Shown: one piece after another, positions 31,872 to 41,068 of the stretch
Layout: each line of letters starts with the position of its first letter
Numbering within the stretch: position 1 is the stretch's first letter
NCBI GenBank assembly: GCA_020633415.1
Contig: JACKDQ010000016.1
Span: forward strand, 17,562 to 81,561
From: Deltaproteobacteria bacterium
GTDB taxonomy: Bacteria; Myxococcota_A; Polyangia; GCA-2747355
Reading direction: 5' to 3'
DNA: 64,000 nt
Notes under the pieces: model-generated
Databases searched by the model: none
The model's input: only the letters and a program-made list of their open reading frames with translations
Told to the model about the DNA's origin: nothing
Program-made: the position numbers and the translations under genes

Positions 31872-34364
31872 TCACGGCGGGCAGTCGGCGGCGTAAAGCA
31901 ACTCCCCGGAAAAGGGAGCGTATCTGCCGACGTCGTAGGCAAAAGAGGCCCTGCCATCAGAAGCCAGCGCCATGCTCAAATAGCCACCGACAGAGGCCGA
32001 CGCGGCATCGACCGTCTGCACGCGCCAACTGCCATTTTCGCGAGTCAGATGACGCAGCGGTCGGCCGATCCCGACATGAACCCGCCCGGCGCCATCGAAA
32101 GCGATCTGTCCGTCGTAGCGCAAGATACTGCAGAGGCCAGCGATGACCTGTTTGCTCCAGTTTCCGCTGGCATTGGTGACGTAGGTCGACTTGGGATAGC
32201 TCGCCGCCGTTTCGTCGCACAACACAACATGCGCCTTGTCCTGATCGTCGAGTGCCAACCAGCCTTGTCGCGCCTCGACGCCGGATAGTGCCGTGCTTAC
32301 CCAGCCGCCGGACGACTTGCGGGTATAGCGCACCGTCTTCTTGTTGACGTCGGCGTGGATGATATGTGGCTGCCGATTGCTATCGAGCGCAAGTGCGGGC
32401 GCAATCCCCGAATCCCCCGCACCCGTGTCGACCGGGCTAACCACCCAGCTGCCCGATGCGTTGGTTGCGTAGCGCAGTCGATGGGTGCTGACCTCCGCTT
32501 CGAAAACGACGTGCAGCTTGCCGCGATCGTCGATCACCAGATCAGGCCACCGCGCCCCCTCCCCAGGGGCGTTGATCGGCTGATTGACCCAAGCGCCACC
32601 GGCGTTGGTGGTGTGGATCAGCTGCCGCTTGTTGTACAGGCCACCGCGGTGCACCACGTGAACCTTGTCGTTGGCATCGATAGCGAGCGCCGGGTAGTCA
32701 CCGCTATTGACATCGCTGTCGATCAGCGTCGCCGAAAAACTCCCGCCAAGATTGGTCGCGTAGCCGAGACCGCCACCGGTGCGCGCATAGGCGATGTGCG
32801 CCTTTCCTTTGCTATCGCGCGCGAGTACCGGGCGCAGATCGAAAGCCGGGGCACGCGTGTCGAGCGGCAGCGTCTGGCAGCTGGTGGCGACGCAGCCACT
32901 GCTCGCGCAATACTCGTGGCGGTCGCAACATCCGCTGAGACAAGCTTGGTGTAGACAGCCGCAGCGACCGGATGTGCAGGCTTGCAGTGGATCGGCGCAG
33001 CTTCCCGTCGGGCAGGTTCCACCGCAACCATCATCCGCACCGCAAGCCTTGTTGCTACAGTCGGGCGTGCAGCATGCACCGCTGAAGCAGGTCGTGCCCG
33101 CCGCACAGCAGTCGCTGCCGCAGCGCAGGTTACACAGACAAGTGCCGGCGGTGCAGGTCTGATTGCTCGGGCACCGGCCCGTCATGCAAGTCCCGCCACA
33201 GCCATCGCTCGCTCCGCAGGTCTTGTTGGTGCAGTCGGGCTGACAGCAGGCTGCCGCTTCGTCGACTTGCCCATCGCAGTCGTTATCTTGGCCATCGCAG
33301 GCGGTTTCGTCTTGCTCGTAGACCAAACCACGGGACTTGGCGTGGGCGATATATGTCGCATCGTCGCAGCCTAACCAGCCCTGCTGCCCCCCACAGCTTT
33401 TCACAGCGCCGGCGCAGACGCCGTGCTGCTTGGCACAGCCCTCGGCGACCAGCCCGTCGTCGACCTTGCCGTCGCAGTCGTTATCCAGTCCGTCGCAAAC
33501 CTTGGCCGTCGCGCCCGAAGCATAGACGCATGGCCCCCAGGTGCCGGCCGCTGTGCAACTGCGCTTCCCACCTTTGCAGACGCCAACGTCCGCGCAGGGT
33601 GCGGTTTCGCCCGTCTTGCAGGCGCAGGGCTTGCCAGCGCAGCTCGGCACACACGCGCCCGCCAGCGCATCGCAGATCTGGTTAGCCGGGCAGTCCGCTA
33701 CTTGTCGATCGGCACAGCTGTCGCTGTCGTAGTCGCCGCAGCGTGCGAGCTTGTTGTCGACACACAGATCTTTGCCCCGCACACACTCATCGCTGCATCG
33801 GTCGGCGCACTTACCGGCGGAACAAAAGGGCTGTGCCTTGGGGCAGCTCACCGGCGGTGCCCAGGTCGTGCAGCCACTCTTCTCATCGCGGTGGCAACTG
33901 CGTCGCTGATCACCAACACATTCATCGACGCCCACGGTGCAAGCGTCGCGACACGGCTCGCCGAGCAGCACGCGCGCCGAATTCGAACCAGCGCGTTCCA
34001 ACACGATGCTGACCGCACCCCGCGCCACAAGCTGGCCCTGGCGGTAACCCTCGACATCAATGCCGATCGACTGCCCGATCCAGGCCTCCGGCAAGAGCAC
34101 AGCAACGCGCTGACCACTGATCAACGGCGCCGCCGCCGGTTGCTCGGGAAAGCGTTGCCCGCGGCGCGTCGTGCTGTCGCTCTCAACGAATGTCGTGAGC
34201 TCCAGCTGGTCGATGGTCACCGTCGGCGCAAAGCTGAGTTCGAGCAACACCAGCGCTGGCGGCTGCGGACGACAGACACTTAACACCAAGGCGAGCACGA
34301 CGAGCGCTAGCGGGCACAGCATCTGGCGGGGCACCTGGAACGATCGGCGTGGCGTTTTGGACAT
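31872..34364 (-). CDS. MopE-like cysteine-rich protein with C-terminal propeller
   Basis: An 830-aa exported protein. Cys-rich modules fill residues ~130-510 and include two copies of the myxobacterial/MopE metal-binding motif, CDGLDNDCDGKVDDGL and CDGQDNDCDGQVDEA, plus repeated CxxDCSNKxCGxxDGCGGTC units. The C-terminal ~330 residues contain seven repeats of a ~45-residue unit with H-V/I-x-(A/V)...T-N-A-x-G-x-W, which suggests a seven-bladed beta-propeller (inference from repeat count). Signal peptide present, but the Cys context (LSVC) is a poor lipobox. Likely a surface calcium- or metal-binding protein. Confidence 0.75.
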   Translation of the reverse strand: MSKTPRRSFQVPRQMLCPLALVVLALVLSVCRPQPPALVLLELSFAPTVTIDQLELTTFVESDSTTRRGQRFPEQPAAAPLISGQRVAVLLPEAWIGQSIGIDVEGYRQGQLVARGAVSIVLERAGSNSARVLLGEPCRDACTVGVDECVGDQRRSCHRDEKSGCTTWAPPVSCPKAQPFCSAGKCADRCSDECVRGKDLCVDNKLARCGDYDSDSCADRQVADCPANQICDALAGACVPSCAGKPCACKTGETAPCADVGVCKGGKRSCTAAGTWGPCVYASGATAKVCDGLDNDCDGKVDDGLVAEGCAKQHGVCAGAVKSCGGQQGWLGCDDATYIAHAKSRGLVYEQDETACDGQDNDCDGQVDEAAACCQPDCTNKTCGASDGCGGTCMTGRCPSNQTCTAGTCLCNLRCGSDCCAAGTTCFSGACCTPDCSNKACGADDGCGGTCPTGSCADPLQACTSGRCGCLHQACLSGCCDRHEYCASSGCVATSCQTLPLDTRAPAFDLRPVLARDSKGKAHIAYARTGGGLGYATNLGGSFSATLIDSDVNSGDYPALAIDANDKVHVVHRGGLYNKRQLIHTTNAGGAWVNQPINAPGEGARWPDLVIDDRGKLHVVFEAEVSTHRLRYATNASGSWVVSPVDTGAGDSGIAPALALDSNRQPHIIHADVNKKTVRYTRKSSGGWVSTALSGVEARQGWLALDDQDKAHVVLCDETAASYPKSTYVTNASGNWSKQVIAGLCSILRYDGQIAFDGAGRVHVGIGRPLRHLTRENGSWRVQTVDAASASVGGYLSMALASDGRASFAYDVGRYAPFSGELLYAADCPP

Positions 34365-34485
34365 CGGCAATTGGTGTACGGCCGACGTGTCAGGCAATTC
34401 CGAGCCGAGACGGACTCATCTCACAAGGTGCTGTGATCGCGAGCGAACAATTATTGTTCGCTGATTAGTTCCTTGGTCCACAACG

Positions 34486-35205
34486 TCACGATTCACCGCC
34501 AGGCAAGTACAACAGCCCGTCGGCGAGACGAGCCGTGATCTCGGTGACGCAACCGGGGGCGGATTCGAGCTCGATCACTTCCGTGGTAAACGACAGCGGT
34601 CGTAAGCTTCGCGTGCTGTCATGAATCAGCCGCTTGCCGGCAGCCCCATCACCCTCGAGCCAAACATGGCCGAGGGCCTTGAGCTCGAGCGTGAGATCGT
34701 CAGCGATAGTTCCGACGACAACCTCGGTGCGCACACCGCCTTCGGCGAGCAGCAGCTTTAGCAGCCAGGCCCGTTCGCCGCAGGCCCCAGCGCGACACGT
34801 GCCGATGAACTCGTCGAGCGTCGCGCGCTGACCGGCGGCCGCACGTGCTCGAGAGAACCGAAGGTAACGCCGCGCAGCGGCCGCGTCGTTGGGCAGGGCA
34901 ACATCGGTCCAGCGATATAGTTGCTCGATCCAGGCGGTAAGCGACGGTGCGCTGCGGCGAGCGCGCTGCGCCTGCCAACGAAGACGTTCGGTCGGTGTCA
35001 GGTCCGCCTGGCGCACCGTGCGCCAGGACAGCACACGCCCGGGGCTGACCACCAGGTCGCATTGCAGCGGATGCGGCCGCTTGACGACGCTCGAGCCTTC
35101 CTGCGCTGTGACGACGCGTGCTGTGGCGCTTTGCAGTACCAGCACAACGATCCCGACGATCGTCGCGCGGCTCGATCGTCGCTGCACCACGCTCGATCGC
35201 TCCAT
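34486..35205 (-). CDS. exported transglutaminase-like cysteine protein
   Basis: A 239-aa protein with a signal-peptide-like N-terminus (ATIVGIVVLVLQSATARVVTAQ). GTCRAGACGERAWLLKLLLAEGG, then LKALGHVWLEGDG and LIHDSTRSL supply Cys, His and Asp in the order and spacing of the transglutaminase-like triad. Functions in this superfamily range from protease to amidase; none can be chosen. It begins nine bases after the stop of the 35215-36384 gene, so the pair is an operon. Confidence 0.62.
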   Translation of the reverse strand: MERSSVVQRRSSRATIVGIVVLVLQSATARVVTAQEGSSVVKRPHPLQCDLVVSPGRVLSWRTVRQADLTPTERLRWQAQRARRSAPSLTAWIEQLYRWTDVALPNDAAAARRYLRFSRARAAAGQRATLDEFIGTCRAGACGERAWLLKLLLAEGGVRTEVVVGTIADDLTLELKALGHVWLEGDGAAGKRLIHDSTRSLRPLSFTTEVIELESAPGCVTEITARLADGLLYLPGGES

Positions 35206-35214
35206 CAGATCGCC

Positions 35215-36384
35215 CTAGAGGTCGAGTTGGTAAAGGCGCCCACGCTCTTCCCGCTCACCCGGCAGGCGAAAGGCATTGCTGGTGGTTTCGCTAAGCTGCG
35301 CCGGTAGTGGTCGGCCGGCGATCACGCGCCCGTCAGCCGCCACGACGAAGACGTAGAACGAATCGCGTCGCGTCTTGACCCATGCAGCGTGGGTGTCGGC
35401 GCCATTCGTTGCCATCTGTTGCTCGAGGTCGAGCTCCACCGTCGAGCCACCCTGGCCACTGGCGATGAACACCAGTCGCTTGGTGGGCATGCCATCTTGA
35501 ACAAACTGCCGATACTGCGGCGGCCGGTGACCCTTCATCTTCAGGGCACGCGCCTTGGCGACGATAACCTGCGCACCGCTTGGCACATGCGTAACACGCA
35601 GCGTGCGCCGACCGTTCGGGCTCTGGCGCACGTGGACCGTATGGTTGCTGTTTGCGGCGAGCATGCCCGACAACGCCAACACCATGCGCTTGATATTCGC
35701 CGGCGCATCCCTGGCAGCTTCGAGCATACGGCCAGAGAACGACTCGCGGTTGTCTTTGCTCTTCGGCAGCAGCCATTTCCAGGAGATCAGGTGCTCACCC
35801 CGCGCGGCCGCACCACGATCGAGCGGCCGCATCCAGGCCAGCAGTTCTGCCGCGTCCTTGGCACCGAAGGCGACTTCGAAATGGCTGCGGAAGCGTTCGC
35901 GCTGATTTCGGGCGAGGCTCATGTCAAACAGCACGTGCTGCGCCGTCTCCTCCAATGTGGCGATGCGCTGCGACGGACTGTTGCGGATGATCTCCGCGAC
36001 GCGCTGCTCGTGCTGCAGCTGCGCCAGCGACGTCTTGCCCTGGGGCGAAGGCACCGTCTGCTGCGTCTCGGTCAGACCCGAGTTGACGAAGTTGGAAAAG
36101 TTTTCGAAGTTCTGGGACGCTTTCGGATAGGGGCCACCGCCAAAGCCGCTGTAATGACCGCGGACAACCATTTGAACGTAGTACTTGCCCGGCGAATAGG
36201 CCTGAAAGCTAAGGTTGCGCCGCGCAACTTGGTCGCGCGGCATGATGATGCGCCGTTTGCCGCCACCGGGCATCGGGCCCGCCGCCTCGCTGTCGCTGGC
36301 GGTTAACGCCACACCGCATGCGATCAACGCCACACCGTTCATCCACCACCAACGCGCTGCGCTGCTTCTCAAACGTGTATCCAT
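35215..36384 (-). CDS. secreted protein of unknown function
   Basis: A 389-aa protein starts at ATG 36384, eight bases after GGAGG; the ATG two codons earlier is too close to that site. Signal peptide ending SDSEAAG. The body is mixed, with two basic stretches (SPNGRRTLRVTHVP, ARALKMKGHRPPQYR). No family recognised. It heads a two-gene operon with the transglutaminase-like gene, so it may be a partner or substrate of that protein (inference). Confidence 0.68.
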   Translation of the reverse strand: MDTRLRSSAARWWWMNGVALIACGVALTASDSEAAGPMPGGGKRRIIMPRDQVARRNLSFQAYSPGKYYVQMVVRGHYSGFGGGPYPKASQNFENFSNFVNSGLTETQQTVPSPQGKTSLAQLQHEQRVAEIIRNSPSQRIATLEETAQHVLFDMSLARNQRERFRSHFEVAFGAKDAAELLAWMRPLDRGAAARGEHLISWKWLLPKSKDNRESFSGRMLEAARDAPANIKRMVLALSGMLAANSNHTVHVRQSPNGRRTLRVTHVPSGAQVIVAKARALKMKGHRPPQYRQFVQDGMPTKRLVFIASGQGGSTVELDLEQQMATNGADTHAAWVKTRRDSFYVFVVAADGRVIAGRPLPAQLSETTSNAFRLPGEREERGRLYQLDL

Positions 36385-36823
36385 GAACATCTCCTCCGCT
36401 TCAAGCCCGAAGCAAGCGACGTGCCACGCGGATCGCACGGCAATCAGGTCCACCAACGCTTGACGCATCAGTGCGGATCACAGTGTTCCCGCAGGTTGGC
36501 GCATCACCGCAGGCGATGCCCTCGATCGTTGAACGAATTGCTCAGACCACTCGGCGGCTGTTTTCTTGCACAGCCCATTGTGACGAGGCCAGATCGACGG
36601 CGCTCAGCGATCTCGCGCCACCCTTGTAGCGAGGCGTGCGCGGACAACCGCCGGCGCACGCTGATTCGCCCACACCGCAGGTTTCGAGCGCTGCTCGAAT
36701 CGAGCGGGCCATCGCTGCTTCGATCTCGGTCGGCTCGGCGTTCAGCATCCGCGAGGATCACGCCGCATCGTGCGCAGCGCAACGGCACGAGAGTTGCTCT
36801 GCTTGGGGCAGGAGGACCCGCTG
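36385..36823. other. intergenic stretch with one weak small frame
   Basis: Between divergent genes. Apart from a possible 68-residue frame on the minus strand (listed separately), I see nothing here beyond the AGGAGG site of the right-hand gene. Confidence 0.4.
36542..36748 (-). CDS. possible small Cys-containing protein
   Basis: A 68-aa frame starts MLNAEPTEIEAAMARSI and has LETCGVGESACAGGC in the middle. Codon third positions are GC-rich as in neighbouring genes, which favours coding, but there is no clear ribosome-binding site. Could be a gene remnant. Confidence 0.3.
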   Translation of the reverse strand: MLNAEPTEIEAAMARSIRAALETCGVGESACAGGCPRTPRYKGGARSLSAVDLASSQWAVQENSRRVV

Positions 36824-37192
36824 ATGCAACGTATTCTAAGCATCATCACGATCACGCTGATGCTGACTAGCCCCGCTATCGCTCACCGCAAACCGTTTTC
36901 TCGGGTGAGTCCACTGAGCAGCGCAAGTGCCGCCCGCCTACGCGCGACAACGACGTTTCAATGCGCGCTAAACCCATCGACGCTGATCACCTCGTTGCCG
37001 ACCTCCGGCAAGTATCTCACTCCCGCTCCGCGCGGTAGCAACATGGTCTACGCGGCATTTTTCTTCGAACTGGATCGGCAAACGGGTCTTTACTGTGTGC
37101 GTTCGGGCAGCGGGGAGCGCGTCAATCCATTCGCAACGCCCAGCTTGATCACGCCCTTCGAGCTCGCCGCTCGACTGGCTGCCAGTCCCTAG
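36824..37192 (+). CDS. small secreted protein, unknown function
   Basis: A 122-aa protein starts at ATG 36824 behind CAGGAGG. Signal peptide MQRILSIITITLMLTSPAIA, then a mature domain with two cysteines (TTFQCALNPS, TGLYCVRSGSG). No family recognised; divergent from the 35215 operon. Confidence 0.62.
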   Translation: MQRILSIITITLMLTSPAIAHRKPFSRVSPLSSASAARLRATTTFQCALNPSTLITSLPTSGKYLTPAPRGSNMVYAAFFFELDRQTGLYCVRSGSGERVNPFATPSLITPFELAARLAASP

Positions 37193-37378
37193 CACCTCGC
37201 CGATGCGCTGCTTTAGCAAACAATGCGCGATTATTAATCGACGCATCGCTCAGCTTGAGCAACTCGCTGTCAGCACGCGAAAATGAGCGATTCGACCTGC
37301 AGGGTCTTGCTGCGCCGCGGGGAAGACAGCACCGCGCTGCACGTAGCTCGTGGCATCTTCCCGACCAGGAGACCATCG

Positions 37379-38629
37379 ATGAACCGCGTCAGAATCGCTC
37401 TTTTGTCCATGCCGCTCGTCACCAGCACGCTGCTGATAGCGCCAGCGGTGCGATCGCAATCCGCGAGCAGTCCGGCGTTAGCCGAACTGCGCCAACTTCG
37501 ACCGATGATCAAACGCTTCAGCGCGCGCCTGCAACGCGGCGCCGACTACTGGCGCGATCCGCGCACGCCGGGCTCTGTCCGACGCGAGATCGCCCAAGCC
37601 GACAAGTACGTCACACGTATTCGCCAGAAGGATCCCCGAATCGACTTGGCTGAAGCCACGGCCGTCATCGAAAAGTTGCGCGCCAAGCTGGCTCAGGTCG
37701 ACGGAGCCCATAGCGAGCAACAACACCGCCAGCAATCACTCGGCGGACTAGCCGCTTCGTACGTCGCGGAAATGTCCTGGAGGAAGCAAGGCAGCATCGG
37801 CAGTCTGATCAAACTGATCAAGATGGTCGAACGGCGCGACCCCGAAGTGGCCGGATATATGCGGGGCATGTTCGAGCACTACGTCACCGCCTATCGGACG
37901 ATTCCATCCTTCCTCAAGCGCTGTCGGGGTGAATATCGCGAGCTATTTGCCGCGGCAGACGCCCCAGCTAACTATCGCGAGCTGGCGCCCGAGTACAAAG
38001 CCGCCTGTCAAACCATCGGCGGGGCCAAACGCGCGCTTGAGCAGGCGGTCTTGCTCGCCGTTTCCTCGCAGATGCACGGTACCGAACAGATCAAAACACG
38101 ATTCCTCGATCAACTCGCCAGCGGTAGCGCACTAACCGAAGAGCAACTGGCGATGCTCGTCGGTGGACAAAGTGTCGCCGCGGAAAATCGACTCGCATAC
38201 TGGCGCAAACGTCTGCACGGCACCGATATCCGCTTGCCCGATCGATTCGATCGACAGGCAAAAAAGCAACGTGCAATCCCCGGCGTAAAGAAGGCGATTC
38301 GCAGTTCTCAAAAGCACGTCCAGTTGCCGCGGTGTGCGCCAGCGCCCGCTGCCTATCGCAAGGCCGTAAACAACCACTTTGCCAACCGGGGTCTAAAGAT
38401 CCGTCGCGTCTGCCTACAGAGCGACGGTTGGTCTTATCACCGTGATGCGCGAAGTGTCCCGGTCAGTCGCTATCGACCGCTGACCGTGCTCGCCAAAGGA
38501 AAGAATGAGGGCTTCTGTCGCTACTACCGCAACGTCAACGTCTATCAGCCCCACCAAGGCGGCGGACGTTACAGCACTCCGGTGCGATCAAGCGGCCCTG
38601 GCAAAGTCTACGTCGCGGTCTGTCGTTAG
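37379..38629 (+). CDS. secreted helical protein of unknown function
   Basis: A 416-aa protein starts at ATG 37379, behind AGGAG. Signal peptide ending APAVRSQS. The mature part is strongly helical and Arg/Lys/Ala-rich (LRQLRPMIKRFSARLQRG, KYVTRIRQKDPRIDLAEA), with a Cys-containing C-terminal ~90 residues (PRCAPAPAAYRKAVNNHFA, RRVCLQSDGWSYHRD) that looks like a separate small domain. The frame upstream to 37283 lacks a site. No family recognised. Confidence 0.68.
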   Translation: MNRVRIALLSMPLVTSTLLIAPAVRSQSASSPALAELRQLRPMIKRFSARLQRGADYWRDPRTPGSVRREIAQADKYVTRIRQKDPRIDLAEATAVIEKLRAKLAQVDGAHSEQQHRQQSLGGLAASYVAEMSWRKQGSIGSLIKLIKMVERRDPEVAGYMRGMFEHYVTAYRTIPSFLKRCRGEYRELFAAADAPANYRELAPEYKAACQTIGGAKRALEQAVLLAVSSQMHGTEQIKTRFLDQLASGSALTEEQLAMLVGGQSVAAENRLAYWRKRLHGTDIRLPDRFDRQAKKQRAIPGVKKAIRSSQKHVQLPRCAPAPAAYRKAVNNHFANRGLKIRRVCLQSDGWSYHRDARSVPVSRYRPLTVLAKGKNEGFCRYYRNVNVYQPHQGGGRYSTPVRSSGPGKVYVAVCR

Positions 38630-38681
38630 GGGCACTGCAAAGCGTCAAGCCCGCGCGTGACGCCCGCCGTCTGATCGCAGT

Positions 38682-38858
38682 CTAGTGCCGCTTGGGCGGC
38701 GCGACTTCATACATCAGGCCGCGCACGTTCCTCAAGACCGGTCCGCTATTCCTCAGTCGCTCGGCGAACTCGCCGCAGTCGTGGGATAGGTCCGTACCGC
38801 AGGCCTCTTCGGTGGAGCACAGGCCGCGCGTTAGATACAGGGAATGCCGCCGGTGCAA
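38682..38858 (-). CDS. possible short Cys-containing frame or gene remnant
   Basis: A 58-residue frame from TTG 38858 contains LCSTEEACGTDLSHDCGEF and ends EVAPPKRH. The composition resembles the Cys-rich lipoproteins of this window more than non-coding DNA. It is out of frame with, and overlaps, the end of the 38831-39601 gene. It may be the tail of a frameshifted or duplicated gene. Confidence 0.28.
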   Translation of the reverse strand: MHRRHSLYLTRGLCSTEEACGTDLSHDCGEFAERLRNSGPVLRNVRGLMYEVAPPKRH

Positions 38859-39601
38859 ACGAGTCCGTCGTAGCTAACCCCGCAATAGGTGTTTTGCGTG
38901 TAAGCGAGCACGCCCGCACCATTCTTGTCATAGGGCGCAACTTCGGGCGTGCAAGTCTGCCAAGCGGAGCCATCGATGACCGAGGTCGGTCCGGACTCGC
39001 GATCAAACATCCAGGCGGCGACGTGACCGCTGTAGCTGCTGGAACTTGAAGACCAGGTTTGGCAGTCGTTGCCCGGGGCAGCCGATTGGGTCATACCGGT
39101 CCAAACGTCGAAGGAAAAGCCCCCCATCTCCGAGCACTGCACGCGCGAGCCATCGGCTTTGAAAAAATAGACGGCGTCCCAAAGCGAAGTCGTTGGGACA
39201 CCGGCACGAAGCTGGTTGAGGGTCCGGACGTTTCCCTTGTAGTTGATCGTTCCGTGCGGGTTTTGCAGCGGATTGTCCAACCAACCAAAGACCTCAAAGT
39301 AGTGGTACATCTCCGATGAGAGCAGCGCAAAATAGCAGTTTGCGTTGGGCAGCTCGGCCTGTTGAGCGGCTGCTCGGCAGGCGGCGTTGGCGCCAGCGTG
39401 ACCCCCTGGGATCGCACCGCGGCCATCCCAGTTCGCTACGTTTGCCGCGGGCAAGACAAAGATCGTCAGCGGACTCGGCGGCCTTTGCGCCTTTGTCGCG
39501 ACGGCCTCGGACAGCGTGTCAGCGGGTCCCTCGCAAGCGCCGAGCAAAAGCATCGAGCCCAAGGCAAGTAGAGCACCGTTGAGCCATCTATTCACGGTCA
39601 T
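38831..39601 (-). CDS. lipoprotein, DUF1554-like
   Basis: A 256-aa lipoprotein with lipobox LGAC. The segment PGGHAGANAACRAAAQQAEL followed by ANCYFALLSS resembles the DUF1554 fold of Leptospira and myxobacterial surface proteins (G-G-x-x-G-A-x-x-x-C-x-x-A-A). Five further Cys follow, consistent with disulfides. ATG 39601 has GAGG ten bases upstream. DUF1554 membership is from memory of the pattern. Confidence 0.66.
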   Translation of the reverse strand: MTVNRWLNGALLALGSMLLLGACEGPADTLSEAVATKAQRPPSPLTIFVLPAANVANWDGRGAIPGGHAGANAACRAAAQQAELPNANCYFALLSSEMYHYFEVFGWLDNPLQNPHGTINYKGNVRTLNQLRAGVPTTSLWDAVYFFKADGSRVQCSEMGGFSFDVWTGMTQSAAPGNDCQTWSSSSSSYSGHVAAWMFDRESGPTSVIDGSAWQTCTPEVAPYDKNGAGVLAYTQNTYCGVSYDGLVCTGGIPCI

Positions 39602-40172
39602 CACCTCTCATCCTCAGAGTTGCAGCAAGATGAACACGATCATCGCAGTTTTGTCGCTGGATTGTGCCAAAGGCGAGATTACAGCAAATACCGTTGCGTC
39701 GCCATACACCTTAGACGATTCAGAGCACACGCCACACGGGACCCGCCGACGGTGTGTCGAGCGCGATGGCGATCGCCTCAGGCGAGATGCCGCGGATACC
39801 GCACACCGCGCGAAAGCGCCGCCCGAGGGCGAACCGCTATTGCACGAAGTCCCTCGACCAGCGCTCACCGATGCGCGCCGCTGCAGCATCGATCGTCGCT
39901 GCTGGCGCATCAGCAGATCGTGTTTCTCTTGACGCGCAGCTAGACCTTTGCGCGATACGGCGATAGACGTGCTGCACGCTCGCGCGGTTATCTCAATCGC
40001 GGAGCTTCCTGTAGACCGACTTGGCGATCAAAGCCATTCCAGAATTAGCAAGATATAGCGGCTATTGGCGCACCAACCGCCTCGCAGTGCAACGCCTCTT
40101 TCGCCGCGCCAAATGCCGCCGCGGCCAGGATGGTTGACCACACCTTGAAAGCGCGGGAGGATCGATCTGCCA
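39602..40172. other. stretch without a recognisable gene
   Basis: About 570 bases between divergent lipoprotein genes. Open frames here are short and Arg/Ser-rich. A GGGAGGA site near the right end serves the gene at 40173. Possibly holds decayed coding sequence, but no family could be recognised. Confidence 0.45.
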
Positions 40173-40628
40173 ATGGTAAGGATCGTCGATTTGAAGCTCT
40201 GCTGCCTCTCTGTCGCCTTGGCGAGCTGCCACGCTGTCTTTCCCTATCATGCATCTCAGAACGAGAGATACGATGCATCCGCCGTCGATGCCGACGGTGC
40301 GCCCGCTCCAAAGGATTCGAGCAGCGAAACAAACCCAGCTGATTCATTGGGAGCTGACGTCACGCTACCGCCCCTCTGCGACACAACGTTCGGCGCGGTA
40401 CCCGGATACATGTTTTGCGACGTAGTCCAAGCAGAGCGTGTTTGCATCTTCTACCGCAACACGAAGCCGGCAGCGGGCGTCTCATGCGCCAAAATTTGCG
40501 CTGACCAGGGCGCCAGCTGTATCGCGGCCTATCAGGACGATACCGAAACCTGTAATGCTGCCGGTCTTTCGACCTGCGCCTACGAACATGGCGACAGTAT
40601 CTGCCATTGCAGGCTACCTGCGCCGTAG
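40173..40628 (+). CDS. small lipoprotein with Cys-rich domain
   Basis: A 151-aa lipoprotein with lipobox LASC, an Asp/Ala/Pro/Ser linker to about residue 65, and a domain with eight cysteines (CAKICADQGASCIAAYQ, CHCRLPAP). No family recognised. Preceded by GGGAGGA eleven bases before the ATG. Confidence 0.65.
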   Translation: MVRIVDLKLCCLSVALASCHAVFPYHASQNERYDASAVDADGAPAPKDSSSETNPADSLGADVTLPPLCDTTFGAVPGYMFCDVVQAERVCIFYRNTKPAAGVSCAKICADQGASCIAAYQDDTETCNAAGLSTCAYEHGDSICHCRLPAP

Positions 40629-40696
40629 GTAAGGCGCTTTGCTTGCTTCGAAACTGCCGCTCGCCACCCACCGCTGCAGACTGCTATCGTGGCGCG

Positions 40697-41068
40697 ATGC
40701 GCGTGCTATTGAGCGTCGGTGCTTTGCTCGGGCTAACCGGTGTCGCCGCCGGGGCCTTCGGTGCGCACGTGCTTCGCGACACGCTCTCCCCACGCTTGCT
40801 GGAGGCCTTTGCCACCGGCGCCCGCTACCATCTGCTCCACGCCGCGGTGATCGTCGCCATCGCTCTGGCGTTACGCGCGGGGGCGAAGGGGTCGCTGTTG
40901 GTCTGGACGGCGCGCGTACTGGCACTCGGTACGGTGATCTTTTCGGGCAGCCTTTACGCTCTGGCGCTAAGCGGCGTCCGAGCCTTCGGCGCGATCACAC
41001 CGATCGGTGGCCTGGTGTTGCTTAGCGGCTGGGCGCTGCTCTTCGCGGCCGCGTTGCGCTACAGGTAG
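40697..41068 (+). CDS. DUF423 family membrane protein (YgdD-like)
   Basis: A 123-aa protein with four hydrophobic segments. LTGVAAGAFGAHVLRDTLSP, ATGARYHLLHAAVIV and FGAITPIGGLVLLSGWALL match DUF423 throughout and the length is normal. Function of the family is unknown; it sits in the inner membrane. Its 3' end overlaps the convergent vWA gene by 10 bases. Confidence 0.88.
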   Translation: MRVLLSVGALLGLTGVAAGAFGAHVLRDTLSPRLLEAFATGARYHLLHAAVIVAIALALRAGAKGSLLVWTARVLALGTVIFSGSLYALALSGVRAFGAITPIGGLVLLSGWALLFAAALRYR

